From contig DATEKK010000109.1 of NCBI GenBank assembly GCA_035277485.1, forward strand, positions 1 through 64,000: a stretch of 64,000 bases of DNA. Direction: 5' to 3'. Below, piece by piece: positions 15,473 to 24,244 of this stretch. Positions within the stretch are counted from its first letter, which is position 1. Each line of letters starts with the position of its first letter. The stretch comes from JADGGM01 sp035277485 (GTDB lineage: Bacteria; Gemmatimonadota; Gemmatimonadetes; Gemmatimonadales; Gemmatimonadaceae). The translations under genes and the position numbers were made by a program. The notes beneath the pieces are model-generated. The model ran no database searches. It was given only the letters and a program-made list of their open reading frames with translations, and was not told where the DNA came from.

Positions 15473-18274
15473 ATGAGGCAGGATCGACGGTTCCGGCTCG
15501 ACACCGGTCCGCACCGCGTGACGCGCGACGTGGACGAGGAGATCGAGTTCCACCTCGCAATGCGCATCGCGAAGCTCGTCGCGGCGGGGCTCGACCCGGC
15601 TGCGGCGCGCGCGGAGGCCATGCGCCAGTTCGGCGATACCTCCGCCGTCCGCGCCGAATGCCTAACGATTGACCGGGAACGGGAGCGAACCATGAGACGG
15701 GCGAATCGCGTGTCCGATCTGTGGCAGGATGCATCGTACACGTTCCGGACGATGCGCAATCACAAGAGCGTCGTCGCGGTCATGATCGCGATCCTCGCGT
15801 TGGGCATCGGCGCCAACACGGCGATGTTCACGCTCATCGACGCCATGATGCTGCGGCCCCTCGACGTGGCCCACCCCGAGCAGCTCGTGACGATCGGCGA
15901 CCCGCACCGCACCGGCGGGATGTCGCAGGGCACGCCGAATCCATCGATGGCCTCGTATCCCGTGTACGAGGATCTGCGCGACCAGAACACCGTGTTCTCG
16001 GGGCTCTACGCCAACGGACGCGTGGTCCTGTTGGATGCATCGATCCCGCACGATGGTGCGTCCGCCCCGGCGGGCGCGGGCGCCGACGACGAGCATCCCA
16101 CCGCGCGCTACGTATCGGGCAATTATTTCAAGGTGTTAGGCGTGCCGCCGTTCCTCGGCCGCACGTTCGCGGACGACGAGGACAAGACGCCCGGTGACGA
16201 CCCGGTGATCGTCATCAGCTACGCGTATTGGCAACGCCGATTCGGCGGAGAGCGGTCGGCCGTGGGTTCGACCATCACGATCAACGGCACGCCCATGACG
16301 ATCATCGGGGTCGCGCCGAAGGACTTCTGGGGCGACATCGTGGGGCAGCGCCCGAACATGTGGCTGCCGCTCATGATGCAGCCGGTGCTCGACCCGCACG
16401 AAGCGGTCTTGAAGGATCGCACGATCAGCTGGCTGCAGCTCATGGGCCGCCTCAAGCCCGGCGTATCGCTGGAGCAGGCGCGCGCCCAGATCACCACGAT
16501 CTACAAGCGCACGCTCATCGATCACGCCGCCAAGGACCTGTCCGGCATCGAGCGTGCGCTGAAGAAGCGGCCCATCCGCGTCGAGGCGGGCGCGCTCGGA
16601 TTCTCGTACTATCGTGAAGCGCTCGCGTCGTTTCTGTACACGTTGATGGCGGCTGTGGGTCTCGTGCTGCTCGTGGTGTGCGCCAACGTGGCCAACCTCA
16701 TGTTGTCGCGCGCCGCGGCGCGGGGCCGCGAGATGAGCGTCCGCATGGCGTTGGGCGCCGGGCGCGGACGGCTGCTGCAACAGTTGCTCACGGAAAGCGT
16801 GATCATCGCCCTGATCGGCGGTGCGTTAGGCTTGTTGATCGCGTACTGGGGCAGCCAGACGCTGCTCAAGCTGGCCGGCGGCGGACCCCAACCCATCCCG
16901 CTCGATGTACGCCCCGACGGGCGCATCCTCGCCTTCACGGGCGCCGTTGCGTTCGTCACGGCGCTGTTGTTCGGGCTCGCGCCGGCGCTGCGCGCCACGC
17001 GCATCCAGCTGGCGGGCGCGCTGCGTGCGCAGGGCCGCAATCTCGTCGGGGCCGGCAGCAGCCGATTCTTCTCGCCCGGCAAACTGCTGGTGGTCGCACA
17101 GGTCGCGCTGTCGCTCTTGCTGCTCGTCGCGACGGCGCTCCTCGTCCGCACGACGCTCGGCCTGCTCAACGCCGACGTTGGCATCGCGCGCGACCAGCTC
17201 GTCATTGCAAAAGTCGAAGGGGGACGCACCGGCTACGCGGACGCACGCCTCGTCGCGCTCATGCGCGATCTCATCCAGCGCACCTCGCGCGTGCCGGGCG
17301 TGGCGTCCGCGAGCTTGTCCGAGAACGGCATTTTCAGCGGCACCGAGTCCGGCAGCAGCGTCGAACCAGACGGATTCACTGCGCACACCGACTCGGACAC
17401 GGTGGTCGCCTACGACGATGTCGGGCCCGGGTACTTCGCCACGACAGGCGCGCACCTGCTCCGCGGGCGCGACATCGAAGCGCGCGACAACGAGACCGCG
17501 CCCAAGGTGGCGGTGGTCAACCAGACGATGGCCAACTACTACTACCCGAACGGCGACGCTGTCGGGCATCACCTCAAGGTGGGCACCAACTCGCTCGAGA
17601 TCGTCGGCGTAGTAGGCGATATCCAGGATCACGACGTGCGGGCTCCGCCCATTCGCCGCTTTTACATGGCGACGCTGCAGCTCGGCTGTGGGCCCGGCAC
17701 GGATACGTCGTGTGTCTCGGCGTACCCGGCCAACTTTTACATGGAGATTCGCGCGCGGCCGGGCGTTGATCCGGCGCGCCTCGTGGAGCCGGTGCGCAGC
17801 GCGATCAAGTCGGCCGATCCATCCTTGGCCGTGTTGAGCGTCGACCCGCTCACCGAGAACATCAGCTCATCGATCAACGCCGAATTGCTCGTGGCGAAAG
17901 TGGTGAGCGCGTTCGGCATCCTCGCGCTCGTGCTCGCGTCCCTCGGTCTCTACGGCGTGATGGCCTACGCGACCGTGAGGCGCACGGCGGAGTTCGGGCT
18001 GCGCATGGCGTTAGGCGCGCAATCGGCCGAGATGACGCGCATGGTCCTGCGCGAGTCCATGCTCCTCGTCGTTGCCGGCGCCGTGATCGGGATACCGGCC
18101 GCGCTCGCGGCGGCGCCGCTGCTCCGGAGCCTGCTCTACGGCGTCAGCGCCTTCGATCCATCGTCGATCGCGATCGCGGTCGCGGTGATGGCGCTCACCG
18201 CCGCGGTCGCCGCGGCCCTGCCGGCGATCCGCGCGTCGCGCGTGTCGCCCATGGAGGCGCTCCGCGAAGAGTGA
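15473..18274 (+). CDS. ADOP-family MacB-like ABC transporter permease
   Basis: The 933-residue protein begins with the short helical prefix domain of ADOP permeases (VDEEIEFHLAMRIAKLVAAG, EAMRQFGD). It continues with a MacB periplasmic core domain, three FtsX helices (about 380-490), a second periplasmic domain and three C-terminal FtsX helices ending SRVSPMEALREE. Such double-length permeases are expanded in Acidobacteria and Gemmatimonadota and probably act in export or envelope tasks. No ATPase is adjacent, so it must use one encoded elsewhere. The ATG at 15473 follows the prefix-domain pattern and leaves 97 bp to the divergent GNAT gene. Confidence 0.9.
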   Translation: MRQDRRFRLDTGPHRVTRDVDEEIEFHLAMRIAKLVAAGLDPAAARAEAMRQFGDTSAVRAECLTIDRERERTMRRANRVSDLWQDASYTFRTMRNHKSVVAVMIAILALGIGANTAMFTLIDAMMLRPLDVAHPEQLVTIGDPHRTGGMSQGTPNPSMASYPVYEDLRDQNTVFSGLYANGRVVLLDASIPHDGASAPAGAGADDEHPTARYVSGNYFKVLGVPPFLGRTFADDEDKTPGDDPVIVISYAYWQRRFGGERSAVGSTITINGTPMTIIGVAPKDFWGDIVGQRPNMWLPLMMQPVLDPHEAVLKDRTISWLQLMGRLKPGVSLEQARAQITTIYKRTLIDHAAKDLSGIERALKKRPIRVEAGALGFSYYREALASFLYTLMAAVGLVLLVVCANVANLMLSRAAARGREMSVRMALGAGRGRLLQQLLTESVIIALIGGALGLLIAYWGSQTLLKLAGGGPQPIPLDVRPDGRILAFTGAVAFVTALLFGLAPALRATRIQLAGALRAQGRNLVGAGSSRFFSPGKLLVVAQVALSLLLLVATALLVRTTLGLLNADVGIARDQLVIAKVEGGRTGYADARLVALMRDLIQRTSRVPGVASASLSENGIFSGTESGSSVEPDGFTAHTDSDTVVAYDDVGPGYFATTGAHLLRGRDIEARDNETAPKVAVVNQTMANYYYPNGDAVGHHLKVGTNSLEIVGVVGDIQDHDVRAPPIRRFYMATLQLGCGPGTDTSCVSAYPANFYMEIRARPGVDPARLVEPVRSAIKSADPSLAVLSVDPLTENISSSINAELLVAKVVSAFGILALVLASLGLYGVMAYATVRRTAEFGLRMALGAQSAEMTRMVLRESMLLVVAGAVIGIPAALAAAPLLRSLLYGVSAFDPSSIAIAVAVMALTAAVAAALPAIRASRVSPMEALREE

Positions 18275-18289
18275 CCGGGGAGCGCCTCC
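18253..18289. terminator. Hairpin at convergent gene ends
   Basis: GGAGGCGCTCC (18253-18263) and GGAGCGCCTCC (18279-18289) form a perfect 11-bp stem that spans the stop codon of the ADOP permease. It lies 10 bp from the end of the oppositely oriented mscL, so it could end transcription from both sides. There is no long T-run. Confidence 0.55.
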
Positions 18290-18298
18290 GGTGTTCCG

Positions 18299-18748
18299 TT
18301 AGGCGGCGAGCTGCGACGTGCAGTTGGGGCAGCGCTTGGCCGCCAGCGGGATGTCCGTCGCGCAGTACGGACATGGTTTGGTGGACGGCGGCGGCGGCGC
18401 CGGCGCCTTGTGCAGCTTGCTCACCGCCTGCACGAGCAGAAAGACCGCCGCGGCGATGATGATGAACGAAATGATCGTATTGACGAATGCGCCGTAGTTG
18501 AGCGTCACGGCGCCGGCGGCCTTTGCGTCAGCCAGCGACGCGTACGGTGGCGCAGCCTTCGTCCCGTCGTGCAACAGCACGTACAGGTTGGAAAAGTCCA
18601 CCTTGCCGAGCAAGAGCCCGATGGGGGGCATGATCACGTCGTCGACCAGCGACTTCACGATCGTGCCGAACGCGGCGCCGACCACGAAACCGACCGCCAG
18701 GTCAATGACGTTCCCTCGCATCAGAAACGTCTTGAAGTCCTTCCACAT
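18299..18748 (-). CDS. mscL: Large-conductance mechanosensitive channel with C-terminal zinc ribbon
   Basis: The 149-residue channel has the MscL start (MWKDFKTFLMRGNVIDLAVG), TM1 (VVGAAFGTIVKSLVDDVIMP), the periplasmic loop and TM2 (INTIISFIIIAAAVFLLVQ). Instead of the usual short cytoplasmic helix it ends with a Pro-rich linker and a C-x2-C...C-x2-C zinc ribbon (CPYCATDIPLAAKRCPNC, about 122-143). It should open under membrane tension and release osmolytes. The TAA stop lies in a GCCTAAC heptamer. Confidence 0.92.
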   Translation of the reverse strand: MWKDFKTFLMRGNVIDLAVGFVVGAAFGTIVKSLVDDVIMPPIGLLLGKVDFSNLYVLLHDGTKAAPPYASLADAKAAGAVTLNYGAFVNTIISFIIIAAAVFLLVQAVSKLHKAPAPPPPSTKPCPYCATDIPLAAKRCPNCTSQLAA

Positions 18749-18781
18749 TGGCCGCCTCCCCGGTAAAGGTCGTGGGGCGCC

Positions 18782-19840
18782 TCAGCGCTCCCGGTCCCAC
18801 GTCGCGGACTGCGGGGATATTGAGGTGGAACGAACGGCATCGCCAGACCGGACAGCCGATTTGGTACGAACTCGGATCCGCGCGACGAAGTACGAGCCAA
18901 TGACGAGCGCGGCAGCGACCAACTGCGCGGCGAGCGACTCGACAGTAGGAAAGATCGAGAACCAGAGCCCCATCCAATCGGGAATCCGACCCTCGAGCCA
19001 CGAGATCTTGGTGGTCGAAATCCAGTGCGCGAGCTGCATCTCCTGCACTTGCTCACCGACCATCACGAGCAGCACCAAGCCCAGGAGCGTGCCGGTGAGG
19101 ACGAGCATCTTCTTGTACGGCAGACGCCGGTGCGCCACGAACGTGAGTAATGCCACGAGCACCGTCGCCGCCCCACCGATGAGCACGCCCTCGAGCACGA
19201 TCGTGCCGCCCATCTGCAGCCGATAGCTTTGCAGGAACAGCACGACCTCGAATCCCTCGCGATACAGCGAGGTGAAGCCGAGGAGTCCGAGTCCCCACAA
19301 CAAGCTGCTGCGCGCCGAAACGCCGTCTGTGCTGTCCATCAGCTTGCGCTTCTTGCGCGTGTGGAGCGAGATCCAGCCCGTCCAATAGACTTTGTGGAAG
19401 AACCAGTTCATCACCACGAGCAGCACAACGATCGCGAGCAAGCCGGTGGCGGCCTGGATGTCGAGTGCGGGCAGACTCGTGGTGAGATCGTCGACGATCG
19501 CGATCACGATGCTCCACGTGAGCAGCGTGGCCACGAGTCCCGCGCCGACGCCGGCCGCTATGGGGCGCCGATAGTTTCGCTGTGAATCCACCATGCTGGC
19601 GGTGATCGCCGACAGCACGAGGATGGACTCGAGTCCCTCGCGAAAGACCAGCACGCCAATGTCCAGCACGGCGACAGCTGCCGTTGCGCGGCCGGCGGTT
19701 GGATTGGGGACGCCGCCGCTCGTGAGGCCCTGCCAGACCAGGAGGGCGAGCACGAGCACCGCGGCCACCGCAATACCGATAGGCGCGCCGACGCGTGTGA
19801 GGCGATGCGGCGTTCTGGCCGCGGAGACCGTTCGATCCAT
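18782..19840 (-). CDS. FTR1-family iron permease
   Basis: The 352-residue membrane protein has about seven helices and the two REGxE motifs of FTR1/EfeU permeases: FREGLESILVL in an early helix and YREGFEVVLFLQ in the middle. These Glu residues bind iron during transport. EfeO- and EfeB-like partners are not adjacent, and no multicopper oxidase is visible. I chose the ATG at 19840 (MDRTVSAARTP); a GTG at 19873 is possible. It lies 33 bp from mscL on the same strand and follows the MarR-GNAT gene by 52 bp. Confidence 0.85.
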   Translation of the reverse strand: MDRTVSAARTPHRLTRVGAPIGIAVAAVLVLALLVWQGLTSGGVPNPTAGRATAAVAVLDIGVLVFREGLESILVLSAITASMVDSQRNYRRPIAAGVGAGLVATLLTWSIVIAIVDDLTTSLPALDIQAATGLLAIVVLLVVMNWFFHKVYWTGWISLHTRKKRKLMDSTDGVSARSSLLWGLGLLGFTSLYREGFEVVLFLQSYRLQMGGTIVLEGVLIGGAATVLVALLTFVAHRRLPYKKMLVLTGTLLGLVLLVMVGEQVQEMQLAHWISTTKISWLEGRIPDWMGLWFSIFPTVESLAAQLVAAALVIGSYFVARIRVRTKSAVRSGDAVRSTSISPQSATWDRER

Positions 19841-19892
19841 TTCTGAAAGCTTGAGCCGGTACGTCCGAATCACAACGGATGTGGAACCGGCC

Positions 19893-20855
19893 TCAGAGCG
19901 ACATCTCCCACGTTTGGCCGATGAGGTCGTGACCGAACTCGTCGTGTGGTGCCTCGTGGACGAGTTGGAAGCCTGCGGCCTCGTAGATGCGCCGGGCGGC
20001 CACCAGAACGCTGTTGGTCCAGAGCGTGAGCGTATGGTAGCCGGTTTGCCGCGAGAAGCGAATGCACTCGTCCACCAAACGGCGCCCCACGCCCAGTCCC
20101 CGCGCGGACGGTTCGACGAGCAGCAGCCTGAGCTTGGCGACGCCGGGTCGCTCGGGATGCCGCACGGCCATCACCGACCCCACGTTTTCGCCATCGCGCT
20201 CGGCGATCCAGCACCGTTCGTGCGCGGGGTCGTAGTTCGTCACGAAATCGGAGACGACGCGGGCGACGAGTGCCGTGAAGCGCTCGTCCCAGCCGTACTC
20301 ATCCGAGTAGAGGACATCGTGCCGCCACACCATCCATCCGAGGTCGCCGGGTCGGTGCGTGCGCAGGAGGTACGGCGCAGCTTTTCGGGCGCCATCCTGC
20401 GTGGTGCCATCATCGAGGATGGAGGTGATGGCTTCCATGGCAGCGACGAGGCGGTGCTGGGAGGTGTCGCCGAGTGGCTCGAGCAGGGTCGCGATGTCGT
20501 CCGACGCGCGGGTGTCGAGGACGGCGTAGCGGGCGCGGCCGCGTGCCGTTAGGCGGATGCGGCTCACGCGGGCGTCGTCGGTGGCGCGCTGCCGCGTGAC
20601 GAGTTGGCGCCGGCCGAGGTCGGCGAGGATGCGGCTCAGGTACCCGGCATCGAGGTCGAGCTCGCGGGCCAAGTCGGCGGCGCTCATCGCGTCCTTGTGG
20701 GCGAGCTCGTACATCACGCGTACGGCCGTGAGGGAGAGGTCGCTCTTGAGGTGCGCCTCATCGAGCACGTGGATGCGGCGCGTATAGAATCGATTGAACC
20801 GTCGGACGGCGTCGACGGCGTCGACGGGGGAGCGGGATGCGGTAGCGGACGGCAT
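19893..20855 (-). CDS. MarR-family regulator fused to a GNAT acetyltransferase
   Basis: The 320-residue protein joins an N-terminal MarR winged helix (about 15-150; SAADLARELDLDAGYLSRILADLGRRQLV as recognition helix region) to a C-terminal GNAT domain (about 165-315) with acetyl-CoA loop ARGLGVGRRLVDE and end YEAAGFQLVHE. Such fusions occur in many bacteria, but their acetyl acceptor is generally unknown. The gene is divergent from an SDR gene, with a perfect palindrome between them, so it probably regulates itself and the SDR. Confidence 0.9.
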   Translation of the reverse strand: MPSATASRSPVDAVDAVRRFNRFYTRRIHVLDEAHLKSDLSLTAVRVMYELAHKDAMSAADLARELDLDAGYLSRILADLGRRQLVTRQRATDDARVSRIRLTARGRARYAVLDTRASDDIATLLEPLGDTSQHRLVAAMEAITSILDDGTTQDGARKAAPYLLRTHRPGDLGWMVWRHDVLYSDEYGWDERFTALVARVVSDFVTNYDPAHERCWIAERDGENVGSVMAVRHPERPGVAKLRLLLVEPSARGLGVGRRLVDECIRFSRQTGYHTLTLWTNSVLVAARRIYEAAGFQLVHEAPHDEFGHDLIGQTWEMSL

Positions 20856-20886
20856 GCGATCTCCAAGGGCAGCGTATAGGTGCCAA

Positions 20887-20914
20887 TGTCAACAATATTG
20901 TTGCTTCTGTCAAC
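20887..20914. promoter_or_regulatory. Candidate MarR operator
   Basis: A perfect 14-bp palindrome CAACAATATTGTTG lies at 20890-20903. The word TGTCAAC (TTGACA on the minus strand, a good -35 box) occurs at 20887-20893 and again at 20908-20914. It is AT-rich in a GC-rich setting and lies between the divergent MarR-GNAT and SDR start codons (71 bp). This is the expected layout for autoregulation by a MarR dimer. Confidence 0.65.
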
Positions 20915-20926
20915 TATCGGCGCCGC

Positions 20927-21787
20927 GTGAGCGCGGCTGACCTCTCGGGACGGACCGTGCTCATCACCGGCGCAAGCTCCGGCTTGGGCCGCGCGTCGGC
21001 GCACGCGCTGGCCGCGCGCGGCGCCACGGTGCTGCTCGCCGCGCGGTCCGAGGCGCGCACACAGCCAGTCCTCGACGACATTCGCCGCGCGCATCCCTCG
21101 GCTCGCGTCGAGTTTGTGTCCCTCGATCTCGCGAGCCTCGCGTCCGTGCGCGGCGCCGCGGAGCGCGTTCTCGCGTCGGGCCGTCCGCTGGACGTGCTCA
21201 TGAACAACGCCGGCATCGCCGGCACCGCCGGCCTAACGCAAGACGGCTTCGAGATCACCATCGGGACCAACTACGTCGGACACTTCTACCTGACGTCGCT
21301 CCTCCTGCCGCGCCTCCTCGAGGCGCCGCAGGGCCGCATCGTGAACATCGCCAGCGTTGGGCACGAGCGCGTGCATGCCTTCGACTGGCACTGGCTCGAG
21401 CGCCGCACGGTCGGCGCGAAGAGCGGATTCTCGATGTACGCGGCGTCCAAGCTCATGAACATCCTGCACACGCGCGAGCTCGCACGCAGGCTCGCGGCAA
21501 CGCGCGTCACCACATACGCGGTGCACCCGGGCGGCGTCGCGTCGAACATCTGGCGATCGCTGCCGTGGATCGTGCGCCGCCCGATGATGCTGTTCTTGAT
21601 CTCGAACGAGGAAGGCGCACGCACGCAGGTGTGGTGCGCAACGGCGCCCGACCTCGCGTCGAGCTCGGGTCGTTACTACTACGAATGTCGTGAAGCGCGC
21701 GGCACCGAGCTCTCGCGAGACATGGCGTTAGCAGCGGAGCTATACGACCGCACCGAGCGCGCGATCACCGACGCGCTCGGGCGATGA
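20927..21787 (+). CDS. Short-chain dehydrogenase/reductase
   Basis: The 286-residue SDR has the NAD(P)-binding TGASSGLGR motif (about 15-23), NNAG at about 90, and a catalytic YAASK near residue 170 with Ser in NIASVGHE. ARSEA at the end of beta-2 favours NADP(H). The region resembles retinol dehydrogenase/WW-domain oxidoreductase-like SDRs (NIWRSLPWIVRRPMMLFLISNEEGARTQ), which act on lipophilic substrates. It uses a GTG start at 20927. The shared promoter suggests control by the MarR-GNAT protein. Confidence 0.85.
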   Translation: MSAADLSGRTVLITGASSGLGRASAHALAARGATVLLAARSEARTQPVLDDIRRAHPSARVEFVSLDLASLASVRGAAERVLASGRPLDVLMNNAGIAGTAGLTQDGFEITIGTNYVGHFYLTSLLLPRLLEAPQGRIVNIASVGHERVHAFDWHWLERRTVGAKSGFSMYAASKLMNILHTRELARRLAATRVTTYAVHPGGVASNIWRSLPWIVRRPMMLFLISNEEGARTQVWCATAPDLASSSGRYYYECREARGTELSRDMALAAELYDRTERAITDALGR

Positions 21788-21791
21788 CGCG

Positions 21792-22481
21792 CTACGGATG
21801 GAGATTGTCGCGATAGAGCGCCGGCAACTGCGTCCGTAAGGTCTCGACCTTGGGCAGGTCGTTGATGACGATGTACGGCTGATCCGGATGGTGGATCGCG
21901 TACTCCTGGTGATACTTCTCCGCCGGGAAGAATCCTTTGGGCAGCGGCACCACCTGCGTCACGATCGGGTCACCGAACGTCTTGTCTTTCTCGAGCTGCG
22001 CGATGTACGACTCGGCGATCTGTTTCTGTTCCGGAGTCAAATAGAAAATCGACGAACGGTATTGCGTGCCAACGTCGGGGCCCTGGCGGTTGAGCTCCGT
22101 CGGATCGTGCACCGTAAAGAACACCTGCAACAATTGCTTGTACGTCACCTGCGACGTATCGAAGGTGATGCGCACCGATTCGGCGTGCCCGGTCTGGCCC
22201 GTTTCAACCTGCTCGTACGTGGCCGTGTTCTTGTCCCCGCCTGCATAGCCCGCCGTGACGCCGGTGACGCCCTTCACGTGCTCGAACACGAGCTGCATGC
22301 CCCAGAAGCATCCTCCGGCGAACACCGCCGTCTCCTGACCCGCGCCGGCGCGCGGTCCATCGAACACCGGGTTAGGCGAGGCCTTTTGCAGCGCGCTCGA
22401 GAACATCGGCCGAGCGGCGAACGCGAACGCGCCCATGGTGATGCCCAACAGAGACGTCGCGCGGAACCAGGCAGTGCGCAT
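21792..22481 (-). CDS. msrA: Exported peptide methionine sulfoxide reductase A
   Basis: The 229-residue product has an N-terminal signal/anchor (to about 35) followed by MsrA with catalytic GGCFWG, GYAGG and the conserved VFFTVHDPTELNRQGPDVGTQYRS (about 125-148). The end HPDQPYIVINDLPKVETLR is also typical. It reduces methionine-S-sulfoxide in envelope proteins. I chose the ATG at 22481 because GGAG precedes it and a signal peptide results. It converges with the SDR gene, 4 bp apart. Confidence 0.9.
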   Translation of the reverse strand: MRTAWFRATSLLGITMGAFAFAARPMFSSALQKASPNPVFDGPRAGAGQETAVFAGGCFWGMQLVFEHVKGVTGVTAGYAGGDKNTATYEQVETGQTGHAESVRITFDTSQVTYKQLLQVFFTVHDPTELNRQGPDVGTQYRSSIFYLTPEQKQIAESYIAQLEKDKTFGDPIVTQVVPLPKGFFPAEKYHQEYAIHHPDQPYIVINDLPKVETLRTQLPALYRDNLHP

Positions 22482-22651
22482 TGCAAGATCTCCGGATGTG
22501 AGAGTCGGATGAGCACGCTGTGCGCGCGCAAAGAGAAACCTGACTCCCTTGTCCACCATCGTACACCTGACTAAAGAACGAGGTTCGCGTCCGGGAAGTG
22601 CCTGCGCCGCTCGAGTTCGCAGCCTTCCCAGTTCCACCCAATCGTCAGGTG

Positions 22652-23395
22652 ATGCCCATGGCCCTTCGACATGTGTTCGGCGTGACCGCCGCGCTGTGCA
22701 TTGTTGGTACGGCTGCGCTCGCCGCGCAGCAAACAGACACCACCAAGAAAACGATCAAGTTCACCGGTAACGTTGGCTTGGTAAACGCGGCGGGCAATTC
22801 GAGTGTGACCACATTCAACACAGACGAGCGCATCGACTGGGCCGCCGGAGCATGGGGCGTTACCGAAAGCTTTTCGGTGATCTACGGGAAAAATGATTCG
22901 GCCACAACCGCCAGCACGTGGAGCGGCCTGCTCCGCGGCAACCGCGCGCTTGGCGCGCGGCTGTCGGTGTACCTGTTGGGGACATACGATCGCAACACGT
23001 TCGCCGGATTCGACCGCCGCTTCGAGGAAGGCTTCGGTCTGGCCGTTCAAGCGCTGAGCGCGCCGCGCGATTCGGTTAGCGCCGAGGCCGGTTTGTCGTT
23101 TACGCAGCAGCACAATACGGACAGCACCGAGAACGACTTCCCCGCCGGGCGGGTCGCTGGAACCTATACGCACACCTTCAGCAAGACGGCCTTCTTCAAG
23201 CAGGGCGTCGAGGTCCTGCCGGATCTCAAAGTCGGAAAGAACCTGCGCTTCAACACCGAGACTGCGTTAGTCGCGTCGCTTTCGGCGAACATCGCGCTCA
23301 AGGTGTCGTACGTCGTGCACTTCGACAACCTGCCCGAGCCGGGGTTCAAGAAGAGCGACCGGCTGTTGACGTCGGGCGTGCAGGTGACGTTCTGA
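22652..23395 (+). CDS. DUF481 outer-membrane beta-barrel-like protein
   Basis: The 247-residue product has a signal peptide ending at AALAAQQ and a mature part of alternating beta strands (TGNVGLVNAAGNSSVTTF, ending LLTSGVQVTF with terminal Phe, as in outer-membrane barrels). This is the DUF481/YdiY pattern. The role is likely structural or pore-like; function is not established. ATG 22652 has an AGGTG-like site; 22658 is an alternative. It is divergent from msrA and followed by a strong hairpin. Confidence 0.75.
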   Translation: MPMALRHVFGVTAALCIVGTAALAAQQTDTTKKTIKFTGNVGLVNAAGNSSVTTFNTDERIDWAAGAWGVTESFSVIYGKNDSATTASTWSGLLRGNRALGARLSVYLLGTYDRNTFAGFDRRFEEGFGLAVQALSAPRDSVSAEAGLSFTQQHNTDSTENDFPAGRVAGTYTHTFSKTAFFKQGVEVLPDLKVGKNLRFNTETALVASLSANIALKVSYVVHFDNLPEPGFKKSDRLLTSGVQVTF

Positions 23396-23396
23396 G

Positions 23397-23463
23397 GGCG
23401 GACAGAGCAAGACACGGCCGGACAAACCAAGAGCGTGTCCGGCCGTGTCCGGCCTCGTCCGCC
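23397..23463. terminator. Large bidirectional hairpin
   Basis: GACACGGCCGGACA (23411-23424) pairs perfectly with TGTCCGGCCGTGTC (23436-23449); outer GGCGGAC (23397-23403) and GTCCGCC (23457-23463) extend the structure. It sits exactly between the convergent DUF481 and LolA-like genes, so bidirectional termination is likely. Related GTCCGGCC-rich words occur at about 4.33 and 14.70 kb. Confidence 0.75.
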
Positions 23464-23466
23464 TTA

Positions 23467-24234
23467 CTACTTCATGGACGTTTGCGTCGCGCCCGGCGTG
23501 AACGTGTTGTTCGGGATCTTCGGATCCGCTTTCATGTCGGAGTACTCCTCGCGTTGCATGAGCTTCCCGCCGACGTAAAATTCCACCAGCGCCGCGATCC
23601 ATCCGCGGCCTAACGGACGGTAGTCGTCGAAGCGCGTGTCGCCCGTTTTGCTGGAATCGCGCGGCGAGGGCTCGAGCAGCCGCACGAAGAGCAGGCGATC
23701 CGTGTCCACCCAGAACTGCTTCGACGTCGTGTCGCCTTTGGGTGCGCCCACGACGTACACGGGGCGTCCCTCCCATGTGTCCTCGTGCATGGGGCCGAGG
23801 TTGAATCCTTCGGCCTTGAGCACCTCGATGGTTTTGTCGGCCGGCTGCCCGTACACGTCGAAGCCGAGGATGAGGAGCGGATTGCGGCCCGCGAGACGAC
23901 GAAGCACGCTGTCCTTCTTCGTCACGTAAATGCTGTCGTTCGCGTAGATGTACGACGTGCCGCCGCGCGGCGCGATGTCGATGCGAAGACGGCCCGGCAC
24001 CTCCGCCGTCTCGTACCAGGTCTCGATGACCATCGTGTCGGCCGGCGTGCGACGCGTCGTTTTCTGCTGGAACGTGAGTGTCTTGTACCACTTGCCGTCG
24101 TAGCGATCGTGCATCGCGCGAATCACTTGCTCGCCCGACGTGGGCGCTTGCGCGGCCAATGATCCCGCCGCCACACCGCCCAACATCAGCGCGGCCGCCG
24201 TCGCGGCGAACCAACGGACCTGGCTGCTCGTCAT
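23467..24234 (-). CDS. Exported protein, LolA-like beta fold
   Basis: The 255-residue product has a signal peptide (ending SLAAQAP). The start EQVIRAMHDRYDGKWYKTLTFQQ and repeated long strands (TWYETAEVPGRLRIDIAP, RPVYVVGAPKGDTTSKQFWVD) resemble the LolA/LolB or outer-membrane lipoprotein-sorting-like fold. It may bind a lipid or lipoprotein in the periplasm, but no LolA-specific residue could be assigned. A GGAGG site precedes ATG 24234. It lies just downstream of the SDR-cupin pair on the same strand. Confidence 0.6.
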   Translation of the reverse strand: MTSSQVRWFAATAAALMLGGVAAGSLAAQAPTSGEQVIRAMHDRYDGKWYKTLTFQQKTTRRTPADTMVIETWYETAEVPGRLRIDIAPRGGTSYIYANDSIYVTKKDSVLRRLAGRNPLLILGFDVYGQPADKTIEVLKAEGFNLGPMHEDTWEGRPVYVVGAPKGDTTSKQFWVDTDRLLFVRLLEPSPRDSSKTGDTRFDDYRPLGRGWIAALVEFYVGGKLMQREEYSDMKADPKIPNNTFTPGATQTSMK

Positions 24235-24244
24235 GCGTCCTCCG

